Part shown: positions 34,539 through 61,519 of the stretch, piece by piece
How the letters are laid out: each line of letters opens with the position of its first letter
Position numbering within the stretch: the first letter of the stretch is position 1
DNA from: Buxus sempervirens
Lineage: Eukaryota; Streptophyta; Magnoliopsida; Buxales; Buxaceae
DNA length: 64,000 bases
Assembly (NCBI GenBank): GCA_947561395.2
Contig: OX387183.1
Coordinates: 16,605,402 to 16,669,401, forward strand
Reading direction: 5' to 3'
Program-made: the position numbers and the translations under genes
The notes under the pieces: model-generated
The model's input: only the letters and a program-made list of their open reading frames with translations
Databases searched by the model: none
What the model was told of the DNA's origin: nothing

Positions 34539-37500
34539 TGTAAACATCTAAAATTACAAGATTTTAGGAGAGAAAATTTTTAGCTCTTAGCATTGGGCTC
34601 AAAATCAATGACTCATTTGAATCCGAAATGCTAGTATCAACCTTTTGAAAAATTTAACTTTTCTTTTTGAAAATTTTTTGACTTTTGACCAATGAGTGAA
34701 ATTTTTATTAAGACAATTTTTTTTCCAATAATCAATGTTTTGGTATGATTGAACCTTTTGGCTTCCAAAATTTGATAAAATACGTAAGCATTTGAATGAT
34801 GAAATTTTTCACTAGATCAGAAAACCGAATTTTATTCCTGGTTTGGAAAGTTGAATTTTTATTTTTTTGTAATTTGAGTCTAGAACTCTTTTTAATGGAT
34901 TCAAATAGGTGTATTTCCTTTTACAATTTACGTGTAATATTTTAAGTAAATACAAAATAAAAATAGATGAGGATAGTTACTTAAATGATATTCAAGTATA
35001 TAAGTATTGCTTATGGAAGTAAGGGTTGCAAAATTGGGCCAAACTGTAATTTCTTTTACTGCATCATTTTTTGAAAATGGTTCAAATTTATTTTGCATTG
35101 AACCATGATTTAACCACAAATGCAGACAAAATTTATGTTGCACCATTAAAATTTCATGGTTCAAATAAATTTTTTGTTGCACCGTCTGTGCTAACAGAGC
35201 AACATAAAATTTATGATTTGTGAAAAGTTCCAAGGTCTACATGTTTATAACCGAATTCCTTGTCTCTAGAAAACTTGATCCTCCCCCCTCCAATTTGCCT
35301 TTGAATCCTTCAAAGTGAACGTAAACAAATGCTTTAACGTAAATTGGGAAGGTTCAAGACCTATAATTTAGCTTACCCTTGGGACTTTTCTATCCCTCAT
35401 TTTGTCTACAAATAGAAGCCTAGACCTCATTGCAAGGGCTAGAAAATTTTGAAGGAGGAAGTTTTGCCCAATTGGGGACTCACACTCTTGTGCTCACAAT
35501 CACTTGCTTGCTTACTTGCTAGAAGGAAGTTTTCATTTATAAGTATAATTCTTGTTTAAAATTCAATAACCTCTTTCAATTCAACAACTCTACTCTTCCT
35601 TTTCATTAATTCTCCTAGGTTAGAGCTTGATGTGTTTACAAGTCTACCTTGATCCAAGTACATCAAGTATTTTCCCTGGCAGTAAAACATGAAGACAAGA
35701 GCAAGGAAAAGGAACAAAGGATGGCACTTAGATCTAAAATCAACGTAGATAGGATGATGTTAATTTTATGTAATATAGCTTGTTTTGATGTTCTTATATA
35801 CTTTTTTTTCTTTAAATTGGGAAGGTAATGGTTGGACCAATTCGATGGCTTCATACACATAGTATTCCCTACATTTTTTTCCATTGTTTTATGTTTATTT
35901 GTGTACCTTAATTGTACACAATGCACACATTCACTTGCATATTGATTTTCAAATTTAGACCAATTTCTTGGATCCATCATGCTCAATATGGTCAAAATTT
36001 AACAATTTAACTTTAGATTAAATTCTCAAAACCTCTTATCTGTTTTTGGATTTGAATTGATGATGTAGAGATGGCCTTATGGCCAGATCTTTACTGCAAT
36101 CTAAATTCAATATTGATTTAGAAATCAAATTGTACTCCAGATCTCTCGTTTCATCGGAAATGTTGAACAAATCATGTTCCTATAATTTTTAATTCATTTT
36201 AAAGGTGATTATCATCCTAATTATCTTGATTTGAATTGGATCTATGCATTCTTGTAAAGCTCCAGCAAAATTTTGGAAGTCCATGATTTGTGTTACAATA
36301 AAGATCTGCAAAGCTCATAAAATCATTATATGAATAAATTTTTGAATGATACTTGTCGTATTTGAAAGCTGTGTATCGTTACTTACTCTAGACCAATTTT
36401 TAGCAATTTGAATTAAATCAATTTCATTTTACATTCATTTGAAGTTAGGTAGTTTTATATAATGTTACTTGTAGAATCTATAACTTGATAAGAGTGTCTC
36501 CTTTCAAAAAGTTCAATTTTCAATGATTTTTATTTCTTGGTTTTCCTTTTCAAGTTTATTTTCAATCAAAATTGATTTTAATTTATTTGGATTTAAAGTA
36601 AAATCTATACGTTTGATAGATCTTGTACTACTCAATAGGAGAACACAAGACCTGTCATAGTTTTCTTCCTAACTTGAAGGATGGACAAAAGCTTAAAATG
36701 GATAAATCTAATAAAATTTGATTCATTTGAAAGCTGAGGTTCTCTAGTTCATCCAAGCCAATTTTGAGCAATTTAATGGAGCCAAATTTGGTATGGTTAG
36801 CAAGCTTTTCTTTGTCGTACCTGCAATTTTGTTTGATTATAATTTGCTTAATACTACTCAATTATGGATGATTTTAAGCCTTGACTTTCTTTATTGAGTC
36901 AATTTTCAAATGCAATTTGTTTGACTTGATTTGTTTTTAAATTAAGGATTTTATGTTCGATTGAAGCTAAACTGCTCAATAGTATTTTGCAAAGTCAATC
37001 ACACTATTGCAGATCTAAATTTGGATTTTAATGTCATATGATTTAATCATGATGATTTCCTTATCAGAGGGCTCTAATTATGACCACTCAGTTGAGGACA
37101 ATCTAATCCATAGTATAATCCAAAGTTATAAGCTTTCATTTTTACCTTTTCTTTATTTTATTTTTATTGATTATGCAAGCTATCTAAAATAATGGAAAAT
37201 AAAGCAATCCTCTTAGGATGGATGAATTAGAGTGCCTAATACCTTCCCTCACTTATAACCTATCCATTTACCTTAAATAATGTGGTTATGCTTCTTCTTC
37301 TTCTTCTTCTTTCCCTTTCAATTATCATTCAAAATCGTTTATAAGAGTCCTATGAAAAACATATTAAACTACAAGCCTAAATAGATCCTCTTTTAATTGT
37401 TACCACCAAATTTTAATCTTTTTATTTTAGTATTTCAAATACCAATTAAACTAACTCTAGTGCACAATTAAGCTAATTCTCTTGATGTATGATATTGTAG
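34539..37500 (+). mobile_element. Long LTR-like sequence, copy 2
   Basis: Starts TGTAAACATCTAAAATTACAAG and follows the block order of copy 1 at 2161: CATTTGAATCC, TTGACTTTTGACC, CTACAAATAG (about 35407), GTAAAACATGAAGA (35683), GATCCATCATGC, and CTAATACCTTCCCTCACTTATAACC near 37240. It is longer than copy 1, with an AT-rich middle. No gag or pol accompanies it. The end is uncertain. Probably a second solo LTR of the same family. Confidence 0.55.
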
Positions 37501-37578
37501 GTGCTGTCGTATAGAAGTAAAAATTTGGCTAAATTATAATAATACTAATGGCATTATGCCTAAAAATTCAACACGAAG

Positions 37579-38352
37579 TAGGGCTGCAACTCGGTGCGGT
37601 TTGGTTTGGGTTGGCCTCAACTCAAGACCAAACCAAGGTTACTAATAGTCGGCCCAAAACCAAACCAAACCGACCTCAAAACCAAAATACTAAAACGGAA
37701 AACTGAACCGATTATTTAAAGAAAACCCATAACCCAACCCAAACCGAACCAAATTGCAAAGTTCGGTTCGGTTCAGTTTGGGCCATTTTCCCTTACTTAA
37801 AACCTGTTATCAAGAGAGAGATTCCCATTTTTGCCCAAAAAAAATTTAAAGAATATACACAACAAATTTAAAGGATCATCACTTACATGCAATCCAATCC
37901 TTTAAGTAGTTCACATGCATACATAATATGGAGCAAAGAGCTTAGAATCCCAAGTCATATGTTAATTGTTTTGGATCGCACTTTTGAGCTCATGAATCAA
38001 TTTAATAATTAACTACAAAGATTTATAAATTAAATAATAATCTTATTCATTATTTTATAGCTTATAATTTATAAGTTATATTGTATTATTACAACTTTAT
38101 CTACTGTATATTATATATATATTATTATATTTCGATTTGGTTCGGTTCAATTCTACGCTTAGGAAATTCGGTTTGGTTTTCAGTTCGGTTCGATTAATCG
38201 GAACCTTCAACCCAAAACCGAACCAAACAAATTCGGTTCTCTATTTTTAGAACCAAAACCTACCCAAAGACTATATAACCCAAACCAAACCGACCCAAAG
38301 TTAGGTTGGACCGGTTCGGTTTCGGTTTTAACCTACCCAAGTTGCAGCCCTA
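37579..38352. mobile_element. hAT-like non-autonomous element, 774 bp, intact target-site duplication
   Basis: The TIR TAGGGCTGCAACTCGG is matched 15 of 16 by the inverted right end CCAAGTTGCAGCCCTA. The 8-bp ACACGAAG is duplicated perfectly at 37571-37578 and 38353-38360. Subterminal regions are packed with GGTTCGGTT/AACCGAACC and TTTGGGTT words in both orientations, as hAT subterminal transposase sites are. The middle is AT-rich and has no transposase. Confidence 0.92.
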
Positions 38353-38369
38353 ACACGAAGGGTGTATTG

Positions 38370-39560
38370 TTCTAGATCTATGTGCTAATACATATCAAAA
38401 CAACTCAAAGTAGTGCACTAGTAACACTAGTAAGATGTCTCCAATCCATAACATTAACATAAAAATACACACACATGCATTTACCAAATTTAGGTTAAAG
38501 TAATAGAAACATCTATACTATATTTAACTTAAGAAGGCCCCTTGGGAAGCGTGCCAATTCTATATATGAGTTCTCCAAAAAGTCCATATGTATCGTACAG
38601 TGGACGTTGTCAAGGTTTCATTAATATAGGGTTTTAAGAGTCATAACTCTTCCTCTTCTTGAAAAACCTAGGCACTTACAAAACTGTTTCCTCTCACTAC
38701 GTACAGTACCAATACTACACGTGCACCCCTGGTAGTATCATATAATGCAAGACAGGTTTGTGATTAATTAGTGTTAGTACATTATGTAAATCGCTAGAGT
38801 AAACGCGACTTGCTTTATAACCTTCTTGGCTTCTTCTGTTTTTTTTCCCCAATTTTGGGTATTGTTACTACTATATGTTTCATGGCACTATAGTACATAT
38901 CTTTTTTTTTTTTGGATAAGAACTATAGTATAATACATATCTTCCTTAGGTATTGTTCTTAAGCGTTAATAATCCAATTGATGATGTGACCATATATGGA
39001 GCACATGTACAAAGTCACTTGCATGGGTCTATGATTGAAGGTGACGAAACAATAATAGATAAGCATGACACAAGGCGGCTAAAATATAAAGTAGAATTCC
39101 TCTAATAAGTTTGATTATCTATTTATTTATTTTTTTAATTTTAATTTTAATTTTTTTTAATCACTCTAGTAGGTTTGGCTACGACCTTATTATTATATAT
39201 AGAAGCCACATTGTTGACATAGACAGCCTCTTTTCCATTAGCAGCACCAATGGTAATATTGAATGATAGGCTGATAGCCAAGGTCCAAGGAGTACCAGTG
39301 TGGTGACGGTGACCCGTTTTTCTATTCATTGATTTGTCATTTACTCATACAATCATACTAGAGGGTATTTAGTAGGTTTGACATCCTCTATATTTTTCTT
39401 TGACACTAATATTTACATTTTAAGAGAGATGTTGTCATACAGAGTATTTGAAGGTTAGAAAATTTTCTAACCTTATATGGTAAGAGATTTTACCGTTAAA
39501 TTTTTAATCATATGCTTTCATCCATTTCAAAGTGCGTCAATGAGTGTAGGGAAAAAAATG
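38370..39560. other. Intergenic sequence, no gene seen
   Basis: AT-rich with poly-T runs; nothing recognised. Confidence 0.35.
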
Positions 39561-39564
39561 AAGA

Positions 39565-39803
39565 GGATGACATCTATATTTAGTAAGGAACAAAATCCTC
39601 GGCATGACTTTACTGCATTGTTTTTTGTTGTGGCAGCAAGATGTTATCATGTGAAGCATCTCATGGTCAGTTTTTTTTCATAGTTGTTAATGTTTCACAT
39701 TGGGCCCACTTGAAAAAAGAACTAATCATGAGATGTTCTACATGATAGCATCTCACGGCCACAGTAGAAATCAATGCAATAAAGCATTGTAGAAGATGTC
39801 ATT
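39565..39803. mobile_element. Long-TIR MITE, family E copy 1
   Basis: GATGACATCT at the left is inverted as AGATGTCATT at the right. Inside, GTTGTGGCAGCAAGATGTTATCATGTG is inverted as CATGATAGCATCTCACGGCCACAG. The same paired ends occur at 41315-41553. It has a central TGGGCCCACTTGAAAAAA block and no coding content. Confidence 0.72.
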
Positions 39804-40417
39804 TGGTTTAATAACGAGAGAAATGAGTTATCTGTTCCACAATATTTCACATCAGAGACTTCTGGCCGACAAGGAATTTCTTGTTTCAAAATAGCATTGA
39901 ATTGAGAGAATAAACCGAGTCTATAGTGAAAATCCAACATTTAGACGTAGAAATATGGTGAGATTTAGATGAATTCAAATTTTTGGTTATGCCTTTGAGT
40001 GGTTCTCATTGAGAGGAATTTCTTGTTTCAAGGAATTTATTTTGATCTCTCCATTGTTGTTATTAAACCAGGCATTAATTTGTTAAATAAAACAGTATAG
40101 AAGTGGGTAAAGTACATTTATACAATTTGCAAGATTTCTTTTTTCCGAAACCGAACTGAGGTTCTTGACTATTAACCCAAATCTAGCTGAACCGAATTGA
40201 GAACCGACCTTTCCAGCATAAAAAATCAAACCAACATTAAATTGATTATTATTAATCAACTTTTACTTTTGAGTCAAAGATGAAATGCATCATGTGTTCT
40301 TAGGCACATGCTAGAACTCACCCTTGATGCCATTGAGATCATCAATCAGCTTCTTTGACTACATTAATTAATAGTCAAAGAACATGCTCTTATTTGTTGG
40401 TATAAGCAAATACATAG

Positions 40418-40597
40418 CAATTCATTTCTTGTGGTGGCTCTATCTGCAGCACCCTTAAGTGAAGCCTCCACAGGATGCAAACACGTGTCATGTGGATGCA
40501 AACACGTAACTAACAGTTTTCAGCCACATGACACGTGTTTACATCCTGTGGAGGCTTCACTTAAGGACTGCAAATAAAGCCACCACAGGAAGTGATC
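40418..40597. mobile_element. Foldback MITE, 180 bp, near-perfect arms
   Basis: The two halves are inverted copies: left TTCTTGTGGTGGCT, CTTAAGTGAAGCCTCCACAGG and AACACGTGTCATGTGG; right CCACATGACACGTGTTTACA, CCTGTGGAGGCTTCACTTAAG and AGCCACCACAGGAA. The arms are about 80 bases with few mismatches. The 11-bp CAAATACATAG flanks both sides (40407-40417 and 40598-40608), as for Mutator-type insertions of 9-11 bp. The arms carry CACGTG palindromes. Confidence 0.9.
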
Positions 40598-40609
40598 CAA
40601 ATACATAGT

Positions 40610-41310
40610 AGGAAAGAGTTCATTCAACCTGAGATTTAAAACTAAGGGAAAGAATATTCAAATTAAAGGATACCACTATTCTCAAAACAAATTGTCTACA
40701 TGGTGTCCTAATTTTCCTTATAAATTAATCATCATTAGATGGAAATTTTTTGTAAATTTATCTGTCCAATACCAATTCCAAATAAATTGTTGTTATTTGA
40801 GGTTTTATTGGTTAAGTACCAGTCAAGTTTTGATTAAAGAAGGTGCAAAAGCATTGTGTCTTCATTGAATTTAATTATATAAAATGTATCAATATATAGA
40901 GTTCAAGCTACATGTTTTGAGAACTATAGCTAATTAATTGATAGTCACTTCGCAAACGCTTATTTGTTTATATCCACAAGAAGGACCACTGTTTCAGCAT
41001 TTCCCTCTTATTTGTTTACATGCATGCCAACTTATTTGATTTTAAGGATCCTTTAATGAAGGCATAAGTCCAAAATAATAGATGGCAAGTTATGTCTTTT
41101 TGTTATATGTTTGCAATTTTGCATTAATATTGCTTCAAAACCCAAGTAAGTTGCTCTTGCAATAACTGTTGAGCTAATGATAATTTATGTTTGTTAGACA
41201 AATTCCAAATTTTATACAAAACAAGTGATAAAGGGGGGGTTTTTTTTTTTGGTAATAACATGTGACAAAGAGTTGAAGACATAAAAATACCATAAGAAAA
41301 ATATAGTACT
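40610..41310. other. AT-rich intergenic sequence, nothing recognised
   Basis: No domains, paired ends or tandem repeats were seen. Confidence 0.35.
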
Positions 41311-41314
41311 CATT

Positions 41315-41553
41315 GTCATATGTGGGATGAAATCTTTTGTAGTTTATTACTATATTGGTCACTGCTGTAGTCGTGAGATGCTACCGTGTGGACCATTTTA
41401 CTGCTTGTGTGTTTTTTCAAGTGGGCCGCTCATTAAACATTTATTACAATGAAAAAACACAATTTGTGAGATGCTCTATATGACAACATCTCACGGCCAC
41501 AACAATGACCAATGCATTACAACACTGCAAGAGATGTCATCCACTCATATGTG
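41315..41553. mobile_element. Long-TIR MITE, family E copy 2
   Basis: Left CATATGTGGGATGAAATC ... GGTCACTGCTGTAGTCGTGAGATGC is inverted on the right as ACATCTCACGGCCACAACAATGACC ... GAGATGTCATCCACTCATATGTG. The arms are about 85 bases. The middle shares the TTCAAGTGGGCC word (inverted) with copy 1. Confidence 0.75.
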
Positions 41554-41559
41554 AGGAAA

Positions 41560-42090
41560 TCTATTTGCATGGGTGCAAATGCAATGGAGTTTTCGGAGGA
41601 AGTAATGTCAATGTGACCTCTTTAGAGTGGGTCAAAGTTAATGGATGGCTTAAATCCAGCCACGTCATTCACCACATGGTTTAGCCTAAAAAAAGAAAAA
41701 AATGATATTTCACTTTCAACTCTCATGGCACATATTTAGCCACATTAAACACTTTGAAAGTGACTTAAATATCCAACTTTGTTCCAAGCAAGTACAATGA
41801 TAAAGATCTTAACATTTTTAACTAGAGCTTTTGAATTAAGTGATTATTAATCAACTTTGTCATGAAAAAAGGCTCTAGGCCATCTCACATTATTTGTAAT
41901 AAAATCCTGTAACTCCATTAGCGATAATGCAATTGATCCATTCACATTAAAAAAACTCAATATATATAGTTTAATTTTTTTTAATTTGAACAAATCAATC
42001 ACATAAAAAAGGAGGAATGGAGTTACCAGTGTGGTTGACCCCCTGAGCATGGCAATGGTAACTTCCTCCTCGCTGCATAATATTTCGATT
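41560..42090. other. AT-rich intergenic sequence, nothing recognised
   Basis: A 67-codon minus-strand open stretch has no domain. Confidence 0.35.
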
Positions 42091-42100
42091 ATGCCAAGGC

Positions 42101-42250
42101 GACTTTAAATCTGCTGGAGCCTTTGGTTAGAAGATCTGCTGGTCCAATGGTGATATATGTGTCCACATAGGTGCATGAAACCTATATGTACACACCTTCC
42201 ACCGTTGGACCAGCAAATCTTCCAGTATGGGGACCAACTGATATGATCTC
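42101..42250. mobile_element. 9-bp-TSD MITE family, copy C (150 bp)
   Basis: Ends GACTTTAAATCTGCTGGAGCC and GGACCAACTGATATGATCTC; core GATCTGCTGGTCCAATGG / CCGTTGGACCAGCAAATC. The flanks TGCCAAGGC (42092-42100) and TGCCAAAAC (42251-42259) match at 7 of 9 bases. Confidence 0.82.
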
Positions 42251-42885
42251 TGCCAAAACTACATACCAATTATCCCTGCCTTACTTGGGGGATTGGACCG
42301 TGACCACAACATCACGAAAGTATAATGATAAAAAAAATGATCAATCACAACCCCATGTATTCTTCACCATAACTCTAATCACCTTTGATGCCCTCGAGAT
42401 CATCAACCACATTCTTTGACCATAATAACAGTCAACAGTCAAACAATCAAACGGTCCTCATAAATCCATACATTTCAATCCAAAAAACAATTTTTTTAGT
42501 TTCTCAAGACTAAAGAGGGAAATGCTGAAACAGTGGCCCTGCAAGGGAGGGAGGCATCCTCTCTTCTTTTGGACCGAGTTTTGAACTTTGCAGTCACGAG
42601 GGCATTTACAACACGCGATCAGAAATAAATGCCTCTTTTTGAGCAAACAAGAATATTAAAAAAAATAACATTTTCTTCGTTCTTGTCGGGGGAAATCTCT
42701 GGTCAGATCGTACGGCCCAGCTTTCCGCTTAGCTGGAATTAGCGGAGGCCAGCTGGCATGTACGGCGGCGAATACGCAGCTCACGTCGCCGTTCGGCTGT
42801 CCAGAACTGGAGCCGTGCTGGTTCCACATAATAACAAAGTTCCCGCTCCTTGTCCTTTCTTGCCACCGCCTTTATGGGAAATGCC

Positions 42886-42951
42886 GTGTCTGTCCTCCCT
42901 AGTGCTTTGCTTCCCCTGACGCACTAAGCACTCCGGGGAGGATAGACACGG
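42886..42951. repeat. Short hairpin
   Basis: CCGTGTCTGTCCTCC is inverted as GGAGGATAGACACGG with one G-T type mismatch, and the inner AGTGCTT/AAGCACT also pairs. Loop about 20 bases. It lies in a GC-richer patch about 1.4 kb upstream of the hexokinase start. It could be the tips of a decayed TIR element or a hairpin transcript; neither is shown. Confidence 0.5.
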
Positions 42952-42959
42952 AAGGACTT

Positions 42960-44200
42960 CCGGCTTCTTCATTTTCACTCTTGAAGGACTTCAGGACATG
43001 ATTAGGGTTCCCGAAATACCCTTATTATCTTAGCCAAATTAAAAATCCATTCACGAAGGCCGAATTAAATCAGTAGATTTAAGAGAAAAGTCCATCCATC
43101 CAATCACCAAAAAAGGGTTTAAGCATTTTTTCTATGCACATGTGAATCATGCTTTTCTACTGTTTTTCTTTGTTTAGGTAGCATGAAAAATCAACTTTTT
43201 ATGCTTGCATTTTGTCAATTCTCTTTATTGATTTTGTAGCTTCAATGTCTTTTGAAATGGTGGGAGGATTATTTTAAATGGGTTTGACTAATTATTACAA
43301 ACTAGCGACGCTAACGTACAATTACGAACAGGGATTAGAAGAAAATTGTGTCTTGCATTTGAAATTGGGCTTGGTCAGTCGATGGTAGGTAATTCGCGTC
43401 GATTAAAATTAAATTCAAACCGACATTAATTTGGTCACCTAAACAGTTTGATCATTTCTTAGCAGTTGGGAATATGTTTTCTTCGCTTTAGATCATTCGA
43501 AACAATTTAACCCGCGTGATCAATAATTTGATTTAACAATTGATTTTATGATCAATCTGGCTGACATAGTCCATAGGCAAAAACTGTACCATCTTATATA
43601 TTTAACTAGAAAACATCAACATCTAGTGAGTCAGTATGCATGCATCATTAGTTCATGGCCACCTTAGAAGAACATTTATGATTTGTTTTCTACTTTTGGA
43701 GAGTAAACAACCTTAATTCAAAGATTAAGATGTCTTAATTGGAAGGCAGGTCCTAATCAAACAGTCAAAAATAGATCTTTATTTGTCAAAGAGGTTGACC
43801 AGATCTTTCCAAGGAAAGTGGCATAAGCCATAATATATTCTGATTTTTGGGTCAAAATCTTAACTAACCCTACAAAGCAGCTTTCTTGCGTCCCCAACGG
43901 ACAGAAGTCAATTCCCAATAGCTTTTTCTATTTAACAAGTACAGTGAACAAAGTCGGAATTTCTAAATTTCATCGAAGGCAAATCAGTCAATTCGAATTA
44001 AAATTACTAAACACGAGTTCGCTTTTTCATCACTACTTAAAGAGAGCAGTGGAGGTGCTTCTCTCCCTTCCTCTCTCGATCTCCTTATGCAGAATCGCGA
44101 TTCTCTGAAGCGTTTCATCGAACGGTTTGGCTCCGCGCTACGTAAACGGTTGTTTTCTCCGGGCTTCACGCCGGAGAAACGGTCCGGTTGATCGCCGGTG
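42960..44200. other. Upstream region of the hexokinase gene
   Basis: AT-rich to about 43980, then a C/T-rich leader (TTCTCTCCCTTCCTCTCTCG at about 44060) typical of plant 5' untranslated regions. No clear TATA box was assigned. Confidence 0.4.
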
Positions 44201-44321
44201 AAGAGTTTAAATTGGGTACTCGAGACTTTTATGAACGAACGGTGTTGTTTGTTGTTATTTCAATGGATATTGATTGAAGAGACGGGGGAAGGAGAGGGAG
44301 AGAGAAAGGAAGGGAGGAGGG

Positions 44322-58947
<14,626 letters not shown>

Positions 58948-58999
58948 GTATTTTCAGCATAGCCCCTGTAAAATATAGATTACATTCTCCATATCTTAT

Positions 59000-60520
59000 A
59001 AATATGAAAGCCGGTGTTGTGCAGTATCCTGTAGATCTGTTGTCTCTTCTCTCCATTCTTTCATTGATGTCAAAACCAGCAGATAATTCTTATAAAGAAC
59101 TGTAATCATTTTTTGGTTCAGCTTGGCAAAGAGCTTGTTTCTTTCAATGCAAAATAGAGTTTCTATCTCATTTCATTTAAGCATCAAGAGTTTCTCTTGT
59201 AAATTATTGCAGTTTATTCCTATAGCTTCTCTCTCTTAATTAGAATCAATATTAATAGCACTTCCTTAGTTTTCCAAGTGAAATATTCCTTTTCTTTTAG
59301 TATTTTATTTAATGTTCTTTCTATTTTAGTCTTTTGTATTTGTAATTATTACTAGTGCAAGTCCAATGCAATTTATGGATGGAATTAATCATGGCTCTCA
59401 TTCTAGGCCTCTATGAGAACCATTATTTACTTATTCTTTTACACTATGGCCATCATGATCTTATATGGGGTTATGATAGAAGTTAATTATAAATCACTTA
59501 GCTTGAATAACTTGAATGCTATCTTATATGCCCATGGCAATCCCTTGAATAATATACTTAAACATATATGAATCATACTAAACATTTTTCATAAAAACAA
59601 AATGTTATAAACTTTGAAAAGAAATGATATAATACGTTATCTTTTTGTTGCACAATAAAATAGCCATAGAGATTGATAGCCTATTAAGGAAACCCATGTT
59701 TTTAGACAATTCATTACATCTAGGGATGTTTTTAGACATTATCACTACATCTAGGGTTTTCAATGGATTGGATCAAGAAATGAGTTCAATTTGAGTATAA
59801 TTGAATATAACACAAAAAAATGGCATATCTAATAAGTAGTTTTTGATTTAATGATCCAATAAGGCATATTCAATCCGTGGCGAAAGTCTTGTGCTAGTCA
59901 TAACCAAGACCTAGGTTCTACTCCTGCCATCATCAAAGAGAAGTAATGTTTGGCAGCCCTATATGCAAGCGCTTTCCAATGGAGGTAATTGGATGGGTGT
60001 GTGTATAGCTACCGTGCTATGTGCCGAGCAAGCAAGTGCCTAAACTACCTATGCAAGTGCCAGTATCTCATGTACCCAAAAAAAAAAAAGTTTTTTTATG
60101 CAATGTTATTTGTGTATCATGTATGTATATATTTTTTTAGAAACGTGTGCATGTGAGAAAATGTGTGTGTGCCTGCGTATGTTTGTGGTTTGAAGCTTTT
60201 TATAGACGATAGAGGTCTTAAATAGACCACTAAAGATCAAGTTTCTTGCATGGTGAAATATTGAATGCGTTGAATGGGACGGCATCTAGTTTGCTTGTCA
60301 CTAAATTCATGTTCCTCGCAAGGACATTCCCAAAACAGCCTTTGAATCTCATGAAGTAAACACCCCTACGGCCAACTCCATCGTCACCATCGCCGCCACA
60401 ATCACCCACCACCACTAAACCACTACAATCCATTACCATTACACTTAACTATCAACATCATCATCATCACTATTGATGAGACTAGCGGGGTGCACGCACA
60501 TAGAATGAGGAATAGTTTCG
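59000..60520. other. Downstream region of hexokinase, no gene seen
   Basis: Probable 3' untranslated sequence to about 59200, then AT-rich intergenic DNA with a CCACC/CATCATCA-rich patch at about 60380-60470. Confidence 0.4.
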
Positions 60521-60534
60521 TAATTTTTCAAATT

Positions 60535-60680
60535 TTAACCCAATAAATAGAGTTTTGACTATTTTAACCTTATATTAATGATGCCTTAACAACGAAAGTC
60601 AAAAGGTTTTTTAGAAAATCATGCATAGTTGTTGTCACGCTTTTAAAGGGACTTATTCTCTTTATATCTATTACCTTATA
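60535..60680. repeat. Dispersed repeat, family H copy 2
   Basis: TTTTGACTATTTTAACCTTATATTAATGATGCC, AGGTTTTTTAG, GCATAGTTGTTGTCACGC and TATATCTATTA follow the order seen at 6440-6590. Confidence 0.5.
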
Positions 60681-60916
60681 AAGAACAAAGCTGGTCAAAT
60701 TTTGTTTGATGTTTTGTCGGTTCAGTAAAAAAACGACAAACATTTTGTTTGAATTTTGTCCTTAGTCTTGTATAAAACGATAATCTTAAGCTTTTGTCAT
60801 TTAATGCATCCAATGTAATAAGTAAAATGCGAAACTGGCCCACCACGACCACCACCCACCACCATTTCACCAAAAAAAACAGAAACTGGCCCACCACGCC
60901 CGGAACGTCGAGAAGT

Positions 60917-61241
60917 GGGTTTCAGTTGGTAGTTTTCAAAAGAATTTAGATTCAATTACCTAATTCTTAATAATTGAAAATTAGTGATACTTTTATAAAA
61001 TAATTAATATTGGACATCATTTAAGAAAGTTCCAAATCCTCAAAAGACTTGAAAACCTCTGTCACTGGATTTGTTACATGTGAGGTTTACAAGTCTTCTT
61101 AGGTAGTTTTTTTTAATATAAACAGTAAAATGATACCGGTTCTTAATTATTTTAGGAAAGTGACACTATTTCTTAATTACTAAAAATAAGGCAACTAAAC
61201 CTGAATTATGTTGAAAAATATCGCTTAGTACAACTTTTCCC
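60917..61241. mobile_element. Family C long-TIR element, copy 3
   Basis: Left TTCAGTTGGTAGTTTTCAA ... GATTCAATTAC ... ATTGAAAATTAGTGATACTT is inverted at the right as AAAGTGACACTATTTCTTAATTAC ... CTGAATTATGTTGAAAAATA ... CAACTTTTCC. The arms match those of 33711-34073 with moderate divergence. Confidence 0.6.
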
Positions 61242-61363
61242 TCACTCTTATTTGTCTTTTTTGTGACTATATATATATATATATATGGTTTTTCTCTCTT
61301 TATTAAGCGGTGATGCCATGTCATGTCTCTTCAATGACCATAATGATAAAGTTACCACAATAG

Positions 61364-61510
61364 GACTTGAAATCTGCTGGAACCGTAGGCTGGAAGATCT
61401 GCTGGTCCAACGGCAAAGCATGTGTCCAGGAGTGTGAAGCTGACGTGGACACATGCATTACCATTGGACCAGCAAATCTTCCAGCGAGAGGGTCTAGGTG
61501 ATATGGTTTC
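61364..61510. mobile_element. 9-bp-TSD MITE family, copy D (147 bp)
   Basis: Ends GACTTGAAATCTGCTGGAACC and GGTCTAGGTGATATGGTTTC; core CTGGAAGATCTGCTGGTCCA / TGGACCAGCAAATCTTCCAG. The flanks CCACAATAG (61355-61363) and CGACAATAG (61511-61519) match at 8 of 9 bases. Confidence 0.85.
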
Positions 61511-61519
61511 CGACAATAG

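Noticed and set aside
37570-38360. Possible short tandem gene-like repeats in the GGTTCGGTT region
   Set aside because: The words belong to the subterminal arms of the hAT-like element, shown by its TIR and 8-bp duplication.
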